64,000 nucleotides of DNA from Nostoc sp. MS1 (lineage in GTDB: Bacteria > Cyanobacteriota > Cyanobacteriia > Cyanobacteriales > Nostocaceae), in contig NZ_AP023441.1 of NCBI RefSeq assembly GCF_019976755.1, positions 930,001 through 994,000 of the forward strand, written 5' to 3'. Of the stretch, positions 9,239 to 18,159 are shown piece after piece (the stretch's first letter is position 1; every line of letters starts with the position of its first letter). Below the pieces are notes generated by a model that worked only from the letters and a program-made list of their open reading frames with translations, was not told where the DNA came from and made no database searches. The translations under genes were made by a program, and so were the position numbers.

Positions 9239-10147
9239 TTAAGGAATGGGGAGCGATCGCAATAATCTATCAACTATACCTCTGGCGTTACGTCCACCTC
9301 TAGGAATTAAACGATGGCAAAGCACATAAGGCGCTAAAAATTTTACATCGTCGGGAATCGCATAATCACGCCCTAGTAAAAAGGCTAATGCTTGGGTAGC
9401 CTTTTGCAAGGCGACAGTTCCCCGTGGACTCACACCGAGAGTAATTTCTTCATCTTGGCGTGTGGCGCGTACTAATTCGAGGATGTATTGCTGTAAAACA
9501 GTTTCTACTTTGACTTGAGAACAAAGTTCTCGTAATTGGGCAATCTCAGCTAAGGTCATACAAGGTTGTAAATCAGCCAATTTGACACCATGTTGGAGAT
9601 TTTGCAACATTTGTAATTCTTCATCCATACCCGGGTAACCCAAGCTTAAGGACAACATGAACCTGTCCATTTGGGCTTCTGGTAGAGGAAATGTACCTTG
9701 ATACTCGACGGGGTTTTGGGTAGCAATGACGAAGAAAGGATAGGGAACTGGCCGAGAAACTCCATCAACTGTGACCTGATGTTCTTCCATCACTTCCAGC
9801 AAAGCCGACTGGGTGCGGGGTGTGGCGCGGTTGATTTCGTCTGCTAGTACAATATTGGCAAACACTGGCCCAGGCATGTAAGTAAATTCGCCGCTTTTAG
9901 GGTTCCAGATATTAGTACCAGTGATGTCTGTAGGTAGCAAATCAGGAGTACATTGCAGCCGTTGAAATGTACCATCAAGGGAACGGGCTAGGGACTTTGC
10001 TAAGAGGGTTTTGCCAACTCCGGGAACATCTTCTAGTAAGGCGTGACCACCGCCTAAGAGTGCTACCAGCACTAAGCGTATGGCTTCGGTTTTGCCAACA
10101 ATGGTACGGTTGAGGTTTTGGGTTAAAGCGTCAATTTTTTCTCTCAT
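9239..10147 (-). CDS. MoxR-family AAA+ ATPase
   Basis: 302 residues. Walker A is in VPGVGKTLLAKSLA (GVGKT 43-47), Walker B IVLADEINRA (99-107), sensor 1 region ATQNPVEYQGTFPLPEAQMDRF. This is the standard MoxR core plus lid. MoxR proteins act as chaperones in maturing metal enzymes or membrane complexes, usually next to a DUF58/VWA gene. No such partner is visible here: the neighbours are a toxin-antitoxin remnant and an FAD monooxygenase. Confidence 0.9.
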   Translation of the reverse strand: MREKIDALTQNLNRTIVGKTEAIRLVLVALLGGGHALLEDVPGVGKTLLAKSLARSLDGTFQRLQCTPDLLPTDITGTNIWNPKSGEFTYMPGPVFANIVLADEINRATPRTQSALLEVMEEHQVTVDGVSRPVPYPFFVIATQNPVEYQGTFPLPEAQMDRFMLSLSLGYPGMDEELQMLQNLQHGVKLADLQPCMTLAEIAQLRELCSQVKVETVLQQYILELVRATRQDEEITLGVSPRGTVALQKATQALAFLLGRDYAIPDDVKFLAPYVLCHRLIPRGGRNARGIVDRLLRSLPIP

Positions 10148-10270
10148 GCACTCAACAGTCAGGGATGGAGGGGTGTAAGAAACTGGAATGGAGAATAACC
10201 TATGCCCTATTCCCCACTCCTGTATTTACAGTATTCCCACTTAGGCAATTGAAAATTCAAAATTCAAAAT

Positions 10271-11761
10271 TTAAAATTCAGCAACCTCAATCTTGCAGGG
10301 TTGTTTAGGTAAATCAGAAAAAACATCTGGAGAATTTGACGGCTTGAGTGTTGATTTCCTGTTTAACAAAACCTGCATCATAATACTTGGGTGAAAAAAT
10401 GCAGATGGTTTCTTGAGTAAATGTATTACTTCTAGAAAAACTTGGTATACCTGGGAATTATTACTAGCAGTTTGCATGACTTGATTAAGATAGCTGTGCA
10501 TTAATCGGGTGACGAAGTTTGGTTTTCCGCCTTCAGTGGTTGGCCAGCGAAAATCATCACTAGTCGCCATCATCCAGGGAACTTCGTTAACTTTGGCTAA
10601 CTGTTTTTGGAAACGTCGTGCTAAACCTGTTAAATCTTTGTGAGAACGCCACTGATGTTGTTGCTCAAGGCACTGATTTAGAGTTAAAGCACCCATAGTG
10701 GCAATAGTCATACCTTGACCGTAGACGGGATTGAAGGCACAGACAGCATCACCCAGTAGAACAAAATTTTCTGGTAACTTAGCTAGCTGTTCATAGTGAC
10801 ACCAGCGATTTTCTGTACGCTGATAGCCATAAATGGGGGATATTGATTGACCATTTTTAATTGCATCATAAACCACTGGACTAACTAAGCTTTGGGCAAA
10901 TTCTAAAAAACCTGCTTCATCAGTAGGCGGGTAGTCTCGACCTACACCTAACAAACAAACCATCCAGCGATCGCCCTCAATTTGATAAAGCGAACCACCT
11001 CTAGTATGATTGGGAGCCTGGGGCATGAGATACAATGCTTTCAAATCTAAAGAATCGCTACTCAAGGACTGATATAGTCGCGTAGCATACCCCAAAAAAG
11101 AGTTGATTAATGTTTCTTTAGGCTTTTCATAACCCAAAGTTTGTAACCATTGGGGTGTTTTAGAACTACGTCCAGAAGCATCTACAATCAAATCAGCGTA
11201 TAATTCTGCTTTTATGCGGTTAGTATCTTTAATTTGAACTCCTGTAATAGTTGTTTGGTTGGTATTACCCAGCAAACCTATAACTTGAGTCTTTTCAAGA
11301 AATTCCACAGCATCATTATTAGCTACACGTTGATGTAGCAAATTTTCTAGCATATTGCGGCTACAAGCACGGGTAGTAATCCCAGAAGCAAATCGCGGAC
11401 TCCAACCACTAGGTAATAGCAATGGACAATCTGCTGTCCAATCAATTAAGGGTGATCCCATATCTGCTAATTCTGCTTTTAAACCCGGAAATAGCTGTTC
11501 TAAAATGCGTTGTCCTTGGGTTAGCAGCACATGGGTTTGATGGGATTGAGGTACACCTTGACGAGCTGCTGGTTCTTGAGGATAGCGTAAGCATAGCTCG
11601 CCGGAAGCATCACGTTCAATAACTATTACTTGATCAAAATGTTTGGTTAGTACCTGCGCTGTAACTAAGCCGGCAATCCCACTACCAATAACAACGGCGC
11701 GAGTTAGATTTTCATCAACTTTTAGCTGCTCAGTATTAATATCTATTTTGGAGACAGACAT
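10271..11761 (-). CDS. FAD-dependent monooxygenase / hydroxylase-like protein
   Basis: 496 residues. The Rossmann motif GSGIAG is at 26-31, VIERD follows at the end of beta-2, and the second FAD motif LLGDAVCAFNPVYGQGM is near residue 340. The layout fits p-hydroxybenzoate-hydroxylase-like or geranylgeranyl-reductase-like flavoproteins. Substrate unknown. The last codons and the stop lie in an AAAATTC tandem repeat (about 10250-10280), so the C-terminus (EVAEF) may have been set by repeat insertion. Next upstream genes are a class V PLP enzyme and a Rieske oxygenase; whether they share a pathway is a guess. Confidence 0.8.
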   Translation of the reverse strand: MSVSKIDINTEQLKVDENLTRAVVIGSGIAGLVTAQVLTKHFDQVIVIERDASGELCLRYPQEPAARQGVPQSHQTHVLLTQGQRILEQLFPGLKAELADMGSPLIDWTADCPLLLPSGWSPRFASGITTRACSRNMLENLLHQRVANNDAVEFLEKTQVIGLLGNTNQTTITGVQIKDTNRIKAELYADLIVDASGRSSKTPQWLQTLGYEKPKETLINSFLGYATRLYQSLSSDSLDLKALYLMPQAPNHTRGGSLYQIEGDRWMVCLLGVGRDYPPTDEAGFLEFAQSLVSPVVYDAIKNGQSISPIYGYQRTENRWCHYEQLAKLPENFVLLGDAVCAFNPVYGQGMTIATMGALTLNQCLEQQHQWRSHKDLTGLARRFQKQLAKVNEVPWMMATSDDFRWPTTEGGKPNFVTRLMHSYLNQVMQTASNNSQVYQVFLEVIHLLKKPSAFFHPSIMMQVLLNRKSTLKPSNSPDVFSDLPKQPCKIEVAEF

Positions 11762-11923
11762 AAAAATTTTTAAAGAGTAAATACCGAATACATCGGTTTT
11801 ACTCTTATGGTGGCATATTTGCTGGATAAGGGAATGGGGAGTAGGGGAAGATGAGGGAGAGAAAGAAGCAGGGGGAAAAATCCTGTGCTTTGCTTCTTCT
11901 ACCTCCTGCTTTTTGACTGTGGA

Positions 11924-13285
11924 CTATTGACTAATTTCCTTTAAAGCTTGTAATAATTGCAGAATTTCATCCCCTGAATTGTAGTGTACTAATCCCAGGC
12001 GCAATAAGCCGCCATCGGCTTCTACTCCCAGTTTCTCAGTCAGATTTAAGGCATAAAAGTTACCATGCCAGGAGAAGATACCGCGATCGCCTAATTCTTT
12101 GGCAATAGTTACAGGACTTTTGCTTTGCAGGCGAATTGCTACAGTTGGTGTCCGCCAAGCAAAGCGTTCTGGATTTGTAATGCCATATATAGTTAAGCCG
12201 GGAATTTCTAGTAACCCAGAAATCAGCTTATGGCTTAATTCTCTTTCATATTGCCCAATGGCTGACATCGCAGCAACTAAAGCAGCGCGACGGCTGTGAT
12301 AAGCCGAAGCAATTTCATGTGCTGGTTTTTCCGGTGATGTTAAAAACCGAGGACAATGGAAATGCTCTAACCCTTCCCTATCAGCCTCAATCAAGGCAGA
12401 AACTAACTCTTGGTCAATTGTTGGCGACACATGACAACCCAATTTTGCCAAGTAGTTAACTGCCGCTACCACACCCGCCAATCCTTCAAAATTCAGGGTT
12501 CCAGTTTCCCAACGAGATGGAACCTCATCGGGTGCTGGTCTAACTTTATAAGGTTGCAAGTTGTCAAGATGTTCTCGCTTACCATACAAAATGCCTACGT
12601 GGGGGCCAAAGAATTTGTAGGCGGAACAGGCGAGAAAATCACACCCCAAACCATGAACATTAATCGGCCCGTGGGGCGCATAATGAACTGCATCGACAAA
12701 TACCAACGCACCCACAGCATGAGCTAGTTTAACAATAGTGGCGATATCATTGATTGTACCTACAGCGTTAGAAGCATAAGTAACTGCGACTAACTTAGTG
12801 CGGGAATTAATTTGCTGCTCTAAATCGCTCATATCTAAGGTACAATCATCGACATTGATATCGACAACGCGAATAGTTGCACCTTGTTCTGCCAACGCAG
12901 ACCAGGAAGAAATGTTAGCCGAATGGTCAAGTCTTGTCACAATTATTTCATCACCTGGTTGCAGTGTCCGCCCAATAGCACGGCTTAAACTGAAGGTGAG
13001 TGTGGTCATATTCGCACCAAAAACCACCTCATCACTGTCGCAACCTAAAAAATCAGCGATCGCAGTCCTAGCGGCGATAATTAAAGCATCAGTCCGCGCA
13101 CTGGTCGCAAAATACCCGTGAGCATTAGCATTTGACCTGACTAAATAATCACTGATAGCATCTAGAACAGATCCCGGAACTTGCGTACCACCGGGGCCAT
13201 CAAAAAATATTGCTGGTTGTCCGTTGATTTTTTGTGTAAGTGCAGGAAACTGAGCGCGTATCCATTTCAAGTCTAAAGCTTCCAT
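11924..13285 (-). CDS. Cysteine desulfurase-like class V aminotransferase
   Basis: 453 residues from ATG at 13285, which has AAGGAG seven bases upstream; an upstream TTG (13303) lacks this. The PLP lysine is in CSAYKFFGPH (K230 counted from TTG), with the cofactor-binding D204/H207 in FVDAVHYAPHG. FFDGPGGTQVPGSV near residue 34 and the C-terminal LRLGLVHYNS fit the cysteine desulfurase-like subfamily (TIGR01976) rather than IscS or SufS, and no obvious catalytic Cys loop is seen. Activity may be another PLP-dependent lyase reaction. It ends near a GGGGAGTAGGGG low-complexity tract. Confidence 0.82.
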   Translation of the reverse strand: MEALDLKWIRAQFPALTQKINGQPAIFFDGPGGTQVPGSVLDAISDYLVRSNANAHGYFATSARTDALIIAARTAIADFLGCDSDEVVFGANMTTLTFSLSRAIGRTLQPGDEIIVTRLDHSANISSWSALAEQGATIRVVDINVDDCTLDMSDLEQQINSRTKLVAVTYASNAVGTINDIATIVKLAHAVGALVFVDAVHYAPHGPINVHGLGCDFLACSAYKFFGPHVGILYGKREHLDNLQPYKVRPAPDEVPSRWETGTLNFEGLAGVVAAVNYLAKLGCHVSPTIDQELVSALIEADREGLEHFHCPRFLTSPEKPAHEIASAYHSRRAALVAAMSAIGQYERELSHKLISGLLEIPGLTIYGITNPERFAWRTPTVAIRLQSKSPVTIAKELGDRGIFSWHGNFYALNLTEKLGVEADGGLLRLGLVHYNSGDEILQLLQALKEISQ

Positions 13286-13303
13286 GTCAGACTCCTTGGT
13301 CAA

Positions 13304-13511
13304 GGGTATTTACCTATACCTTGACCGACTGAGAAAAATTCATTCTAACTCACTTGTAATGACGGCAACAGATGTAATATTGTGTCTGGTTAAAGGGACT
13401 GGGGATTGGGGATTGGAGAGATGGGGGAGATGAGGGAGTAACCCACCCCTAACCCCTCCCAGGAGGGGAATAACTATGGACTATTGACTATGAACTAATG
13501 ACCAATGACCA
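13304..13511. other. Intergenic region with purine-rich and STRR tracts
   Basis: Divergent promoter region of the class V enzyme and the Rieske gene. The right half has GGGGATTGGGG runs and degenerate heptamers (GACTATT, GACCAAT). The repeat reaches into the first codons of the Rieske open frame. Confidence 0.6.
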
Positions 13512-14585
13512 ATGACTAATGATACTATGCAGCAACCAATTTTCTCTATGTCTCAAACCTTGTCTATTCGTGATGTTCGTCAGTTGGGTATTAACCTAAA
13601 TCATTGGTATGTGGTCGCACGTAGTGATGAAGTCACTAATAAACCTTTGGGCGTGATACTTTGGCATCAGGCGATCGCACTTTATCGAGACAGTGAAGGA
13701 CAAGTTCACGCTTTAGAAGACCGTTGTCCTCATCGGCAAGTTAAGCTCAGTCATGGTCAAGTTATTGGTAATGAGTTGGAATGTGCTTATCATGGTTGGC
13801 GCTTCAATCATCATGGTGAATGTGCAGCCGTTCCTTACTTAGCCGAAAATCAGAAGCTCCCAAACTGCACAATTCGCCGCTATCCAGTTAAGGAACAGGA
13901 CGGTTTTATTTGGTTATTTCCTGGTGATGGAGAACCATCTATAGAACCATTGGGTCTACCAGAATGGGAGCATTTGAATTACATTGCTAGTGTGGCTATT
14001 ATTAACTGCCAGGCTCATTATTCTTATTTAATTGAAAATCTGATGGATATGTATCATGGACATTTACATCAAGATTTACAAGCTTGGGCAGAAGCAGAAT
14101 TACAAGATATTGATGAAACTGATAAGCGTGTAGATGCTCATTATCAAGCTCAAAGTTATTACAAAATAGATAAAATCTGGTCTATTTCCCAGTTATTTTT
14201 CCCGGCTTTGCGGCGCTTACATCCTGAACCTTTGGATGTCAGTTATATTTATCCTCACTGGAAGTCTACCTTGGGTAAGGATTTTGTAATTTACTGTCTA
14301 TTGTGTCCGGTAAATGAGACACAAACCAAAGCCTATTTAATTCATTTCACATCTTTAAATTCCTTCTGGCGATTGCATAAATTACCTGTATGGTTCCGGC
14401 GTTTTGTTAAAGATAGTTTATTTAATGCAGCCAAGAAATTTCTTGATGGTTTAGTAATTAAAGATGTGCAGATGATAGAAGAAGAACAACAAGCTTATCT
14501 ACAAAATCCCCAAAGACGCAACTATGAGTTAAATAGAGCTTTAGTTAGCGTGCAGAGGTTAATGAGAAATCAAGCATCATCATAA
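13512..14585 (+). CDS. Rieske [2Fe-2S] aromatic ring-hydroxylating oxygenase
   Basis: Up to 357 residues. Rieske ligands are C72/H74 in RCPHRQ and C91/H94 in CAYHGW. A mononuclear-iron motif ENLMDMYHGHLH (175-186) supplies Asn/Asp and His ligands, though its H-x3-H spacing differs slightly from the common H-x4-H. The family adds oxygen to aromatic or chlorophyll-like substrates using electrons from a reductase. The start is uncertain: the first ATG lies in heptamer repeat DNA (ATGACCAATGACTAATG), and the ATGs at 13527 or 13548 (MSQTLSIRDV) may be the real ones. Substrate unknown. Confidence 0.82.
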   Translation: MTNDTMQQPIFSMSQTLSIRDVRQLGINLNHWYVVARSDEVTNKPLGVILWHQAIALYRDSEGQVHALEDRCPHRQVKLSHGQVIGNELECAYHGWRFNHHGECAAVPYLAENQKLPNCTIRRYPVKEQDGFIWLFPGDGEPSIEPLGLPEWEHLNYIASVAIINCQAHYSYLIENLMDMYHGHLHQDLQAWAEAELQDIDETDKRVDAHYQAQSYYKIDKIWSISQLFFPALRRLHPEPLDVSYIYPHWKSTLGKDFVIYCLLCPVNETQTKAYLIHFTSLNSFWRLHKLPVWFRRFVKDSLFNAAKKFLDGLVIKDVQMIEEEQQAYLQNPQRRNYELNRALVSVQRLMRNQASS

Positions 14586-14606
14586 TTCGTAATTCGTAAT
14601 TCGTAA
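14583..14606. repeat. STRR, heptamer TTCGTAA
   Basis: About three tandem copies of TTCGTAA start right at the Rieske stop codon. The remaining 200 bases before moaA contain no supported gene. Confidence 0.8.
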
Positions 14607-14813
14607 TTAAAGACGGGTTAGAGACCCCGATCTCTCAAGTCGCCTACGTTTAGTCGAGGTATAAATTCCCTTCTGAACGTTACGAATTTTTAAAGGTGGA
14701 AATGACGTAGGAAAATGAAAAAACTGCATAGATTGTCTTTTAGTAATGCAAAACTGGGGAAATTTTCTATACTTAATGCGTGAGCAATCGCACAGAATAG
14801 AAATAAAACCCAA

Positions 14814-15800
14814 ATGAACCAGGTAGACTACCTCCGCATTAGCTTAATTGATCGCTGCAATTTTCGTTGTCAATACTGTATGCCAGAGGGGTCTGAGCTA
14901 GACTATATCCTCAAGCAACAGTTATTGACTGATGAGGAATTGCTAACCTTAATTCAAGAAGTATTTATTCCCGTTGGTTTTAGCCGCTTTCGGTTGACGG
15001 GGGGAGAACCTTTACTGCGTCCGCGTGTTGTGGATTTGGTAAAAGCGATCGCCTCTTTACCGCAAACCCAAGACTTGTCAATGACAACTAACGGCTTTTT
15101 ACTAGCTCCTCTAGCACAAAACCTCTACAATGCTGGTTTACGCCGGATCAATATCAGCTTAGATTCCCTCGATCAACATATATTTGACCAAATTATCGGC
15201 AGCCGTGGGCGTTCTCGCTGGCAACAAGTTTGGGATGGTATTCTAGAAGCTCACAGGGTAGGCTTTGATCCCTTAAAACTGAATGTAGTTGTAATTCCTG
15301 GTGTCAACGACCACGAAATCCTTGATTTAGCCGCTTTGACTATTGATAAACAATGGCATGTCCGGTTTATTGAGTTTATGCCCATTGGTAACGGTGAATT
15401 ATTTGGCGATCGCGGCTGGGTATCTTCCGCCGAACTCCGCCACCAAATCCGCGATCGCTGGGGCTTGACAGATTCCCAAGTTCGTGGTGCTGGCCCGGCT
15501 GATGTCTTTCAAATCCCTGGAGCAAAAGGCACACTAGGATTTATTAGTCAGATGTCGGAGTGTTTTTGCGATCGCTGTAACCGAATGCGTCTAAGTGCCG
15601 ATGGCTGGCTACGTCCTTGCTTATTAAACGAAACTGGTCAACTTGACTTAAAAACTTCTTTACGCACTGGTGTCAGCACAAATCACTTACGAGAGCAAGT
15701 GAGAGAATTATTAGTAATGAAACCAGAAATTAACTTTAAAGGACGCGATTCTGGTACGACAGGAACCTATACCCGCACCATGTCACAAATTGGGGGTTAG
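14814..15800 (+). CDS. moaA: GTP 3',8-cyclase MoaA, molybdenum cofactor biosynthesis
   Basis: 328 residues. The radical-SAM cluster motif is C15-x3-C19-x2-C22 (RCNFRCQYC), the SAM-binding LTGGEPLLR follows, and the second 4Fe-4S site is made by CFCDRC and WLRPCL near the C-terminus. The protein ends in GG (SQIGG), the conserved tail needed in MoaA. It converts GTP to 3',8-cyclo-H2GTP, the first step to molybdopterin, used for example by nitrate reductase. No other moa gene is next to it. Confidence 0.96.
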   Translation: MNQVDYLRISLIDRCNFRCQYCMPEGSELDYILKQQLLTDEELLTLIQEVFIPVGFSRFRLTGGEPLLRPRVVDLVKAIASLPQTQDLSMTTNGFLLAPLAQNLYNAGLRRINISLDSLDQHIFDQIIGSRGRSRWQQVWDGILEAHRVGFDPLKLNVVVIPGVNDHEILDLAALTIDKQWHVRFIEFMPIGNGELFGDRGWVSSAELRHQIRDRWGLTDSQVRGAGPADVFQIPGAKGTLGFISQMSECFCDRCNRMRLSADGWLRPCLLNETGQLDLKTSLRTGVSTNHLREQVRELLVMKPEINFKGRDSGTTGTYTRTMSQIGG

Positions 15801-15835
15801 TTAGTTGACTGTTGACTGTTGACTGTTTGACTGTC

Positions 15836-17089
15836 CTACGCGATACTTCCTCGCTTCCTAGCTTCTTTATAAGATGTACCAACATTTTTCAAGCCAGCTT
15901 TAATCATTTGTTTTTCTAGTAGGGCGAAGAATCGGGTTTTATCGCCACCTCTGACTACAGCTTGGTTGTGGGCTTCGGCGATCGCCACTGGATAACCATA
16001 TCCTTTCTGCACCTGTGCCAACATTAAGCCTAGAGCTTGGTCAAACATCTCTGTATCTTTAGCTACCCAGGCAGGAACTTCTATCCGAGCAATTTCTGTA
16101 CCTACATGGACATAGCAAAAGTATATAGTATGGTCTTCGTATAGTTCTAAAATCCTGGCATTACTGCGCCATAAGGGGCCACGCTGTCCGGGTTGCAGTT
16201 GCGTTGTCCACAATGCTGTATCCCGTAAAGGGTCAAATACTTTACACGGAACCTTTTCTAACTGATTGGGGCAATAACTAGCACAATCAGGTGCAGTATG
16301 AGGACAAGCCATCAAACGCAAGAAATTCACCGCTTCCACATTACGAGAGGCGCTAACATAACCCATCAGAGGAATTTGAGCAGTACGCATTTGCTGCCAA
16401 GCTTCCAATACGGGGGGTAGGATATGATCTCGTGCATCTTGGGGTAACTGTTCCAAAAACCAGTATATTAAGGAACCATCCACCATTGCCAGAGTTGGGG
16501 GAATTGAGGGAGATGGGGAAGATGAGGAAGAATTATTTAGTTCTTTATCACTACTCCCTACTCCCCACTCACCACTCCCCTGATCATGTGCGCTACAAGC
16601 TAGTTCAGCTAGGACAATTGCTTCGCTAGCAGTGCGGCGGAAACTCATCCATTCCTCGGTTCTAATGCCCCATTTGCGGGACATATATAAATCTTCTTGG
16701 CGGTAAAATACCTCTGGCAAACTATCGAGTATGGGGTAGCGATTTTGTCCGTAGTGTAGAACTACCCTACCGATATTTAGTAGATAACAGTAAGCAATTT
16801 CGTGATGACTAGGGGCAATTTGTGAACCATCGGTAGCGATGACGGTATGCACCTTGGGAGGAGTGGGAATATCTAGACGAGTATTAAGCGGCTGAAGGGG
16901 TGTAGCATTAGCAAAGAGAATGCGATCGCGCCACTTTTCCTGACGTTCAATTAACTCTTGTTGAAAATCGATAGCCTTTCTTAGATGCTGTTGCGCCAAC
17001 TCTAACCGTTGGCGACTAGCCACAGCTTCTAGGGATAGATGCTGGCTTAAACCCTGCATTTGTCGTGCTAATTTTGTCAGGTCAAGCAT
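15836..17089 (-). CDS. nurA: NurA-domain nuclease-like protein
   Basis: 417 residues. The NurA core is marked by VIATDGSQIAPSHH (D87) and, after residue 200, LAMVDGSLIYWFLE; a late RGGDKTRFFALLEK segment also fits. NurA enzymes are 5' to 3' exonucleases, partnered in archaea with HerA and Mre11/Rad50 in end resection; the cyanobacterial role is less known. No HerA gene is near. Residues of about 168-198 form a Gly/Ser/Pro low-complexity insert (SSSSSPSPSIPP) encoded by the same purine-rich repeat type found between genes. Confidence 0.82.
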   Translation of the reverse strand: MLDLTKLARQMQGLSQHLSLEAVASRQRLELAQQHLRKAIDFQQELIERQEKWRDRILFANATPLQPLNTRLDIPTPPKVHTVIATDGSQIAPSHHEIAYCYLLNIGRVVLHYGQNRYPILDSLPEVFYRQEDLYMSRKWGIRTEEWMSFRRTASEAIVLAELACSAHDQGSGEWGVGSSDKELNNSSSSSPSPSIPPTLAMVDGSLIYWFLEQLPQDARDHILPPVLEAWQQMRTAQIPLMGYVSASRNVEAVNFLRLMACPHTAPDCASYCPNQLEKVPCKVFDPLRDTALWTTQLQPGQRGPLWRSNARILELYEDHTIYFCYVHVGTEIARIEVPAWVAKDTEMFDQALGLMLAQVQKGYGYPVAIAEAHNQAVVRGGDKTRFFALLEKQMIKAGLKNVGTSYKEARKRGSIA

Positions 17090-17215
17090 AATTTAGTCAT
17101 TAGTCATTAGTCATTAGTCATTAGTCAACAGTTATTCTCCTTTTCCCTCCTGAGAGGGGCTAGGGGTAAGTTACTCCCTCATCCCCCCACTCACTACTCC
17201 CCACTCCCCATTTCT
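17090..17215. repeat. STRR TTAGTCA plus low-complexity tract
   Basis: Four to five tandem TTAGTCA heptamers (about 17094-17127) are followed by GAGGGGCTAGGGG and CTCCCCACTCCCC runs. No gene. Confidence 0.85.
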
Positions 17216-18001
17216 TCAAACCCACCCTGAAAAATCTTTAGCAAATTGAGACAGAGACAATAACTGGATTCGCGGATCGGTTTGAGCGGCTTTTCTCTCT
17301 GCTTGGGTATTATAGCCCCAGTCTGCCAAGAAAAGCTTGACATCTGCTAGGTCTGTTTGCTGTTGGACTAGCTGTAATGTCTTGAGTCTATCTTCTACAA
17401 ACCATAAACTCACGGGTTTATGATCTGCTGCTTGAATTAACTCACGCAGAATTTCATATTTAGGACGCTTTACTTCTTTGCCAAAAATTGCGGATGGAGG
17501 TAAATCTATACCTTCTTGCTGCAATAGCTGTTTAACGAAACGTCCTTCTTTTGTAGTAACAATATACAACTTAACTTCACTGGCAAGGGTGATTTTAAGT
17601 TTCTCGATTATGCCCTGATAAAATCTATGCAGACTCAGCCAACCATCTAAATCGTTATCAATCCACTCATCACGCAAGCCATCCAATTTTGTCGCAATTT
17701 CTTTTGCTTGTAGCTTGCTATCTAACAAAATTTTTGGGGTAATGCTTGTCCATTCTTGAAGAATCTGCTCATCAGAATAGCCGTCTATTAAAGCTTTGAT
17801 TAAAACAGGCATTTCCCAACCTGTTTCAATGACAGGACGGAGACGATAGAATCTTAAAGCTAAATCATCTGGTGGTGTGTCATTAGCTGATGACCAAATT
17901 TGACAATAAGTACGCCAGGCTACCTCAAAATACTCGATTAGTCCGTCGCAAATTACTCCATCAAAGTCCAGGGCTAAAATTGTAGGATTACTTGCGGTCA
18001 T
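17216..18001 (-). CDS. HAD-superfamily hydrolase
   Basis: 261 residues. Motif I is LALDFDGVICDG with nucleophile D12 and acid D14. Motif II is YIVTTKEGRF, and motif III/IV lies around SLWFVEDRLKTL. A large helical cap (about 30-130) sits between motifs I and II. This fits a C1-cap phosphatase-type HAD protein with unknown substrate. It lies downstream of the metal ABC permease on the same strand but is separated by a hairpin terminator. Confidence 0.82.
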   Translation of the reverse strand: MTASNPTILALDFDGVICDGLIEYFEVAWRTYCQIWSSANDTPPDDLALRFYRLRPVIETGWEMPVLIKALIDGYSDEQILQEWTSITPKILLDSKLQAKEIATKLDGLRDEWIDNDLDGWLSLHRFYQGIIEKLKITLASEVKLYIVTTKEGRFVKQLLQQEGIDLPPSAIFGKEVKRPKYEILRELIQAADHKPVSLWFVEDRLKTLQLVQQQTDLADVKLFLADWGYNTQAERKAAQTDPRIQLLSLSQFAKDFSGWV

Positions 18002-18061
18002 TGTTTAGAAAATGAATACTGCTGTTGTCAGCTTAACGTATTCATTAATTCTTTTCTGTAT

Positions 18062-18090
18062 AAAAATTCCTAAATAAAGTTATTTAGGAA
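18062..18090 (-). terminator. Intrinsic terminator of the metal ABC operon
   Basis: A perfect 11-bp AT-rich inverted repeat (TTCCTAAATAA at 18067-18077, loop AG, mirror to 18090) is followed on the minus strand by TTTTTATA. It lies 70 bases past the permease stop and before the HAD gene. Confidence 0.7.
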
Positions 18091-18159
18091 TAAATATTTA
18101 ACATATATATTTACTTTCCTAATAACTGTAATTCTGTAAATTAATAATTGTTATTAATT

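Noticed and set aside
14607..14813. 68-residue minus-strand frame before moaA
   Set aside because: No ribosome site, no domain, and it lies across the moaA promoter.
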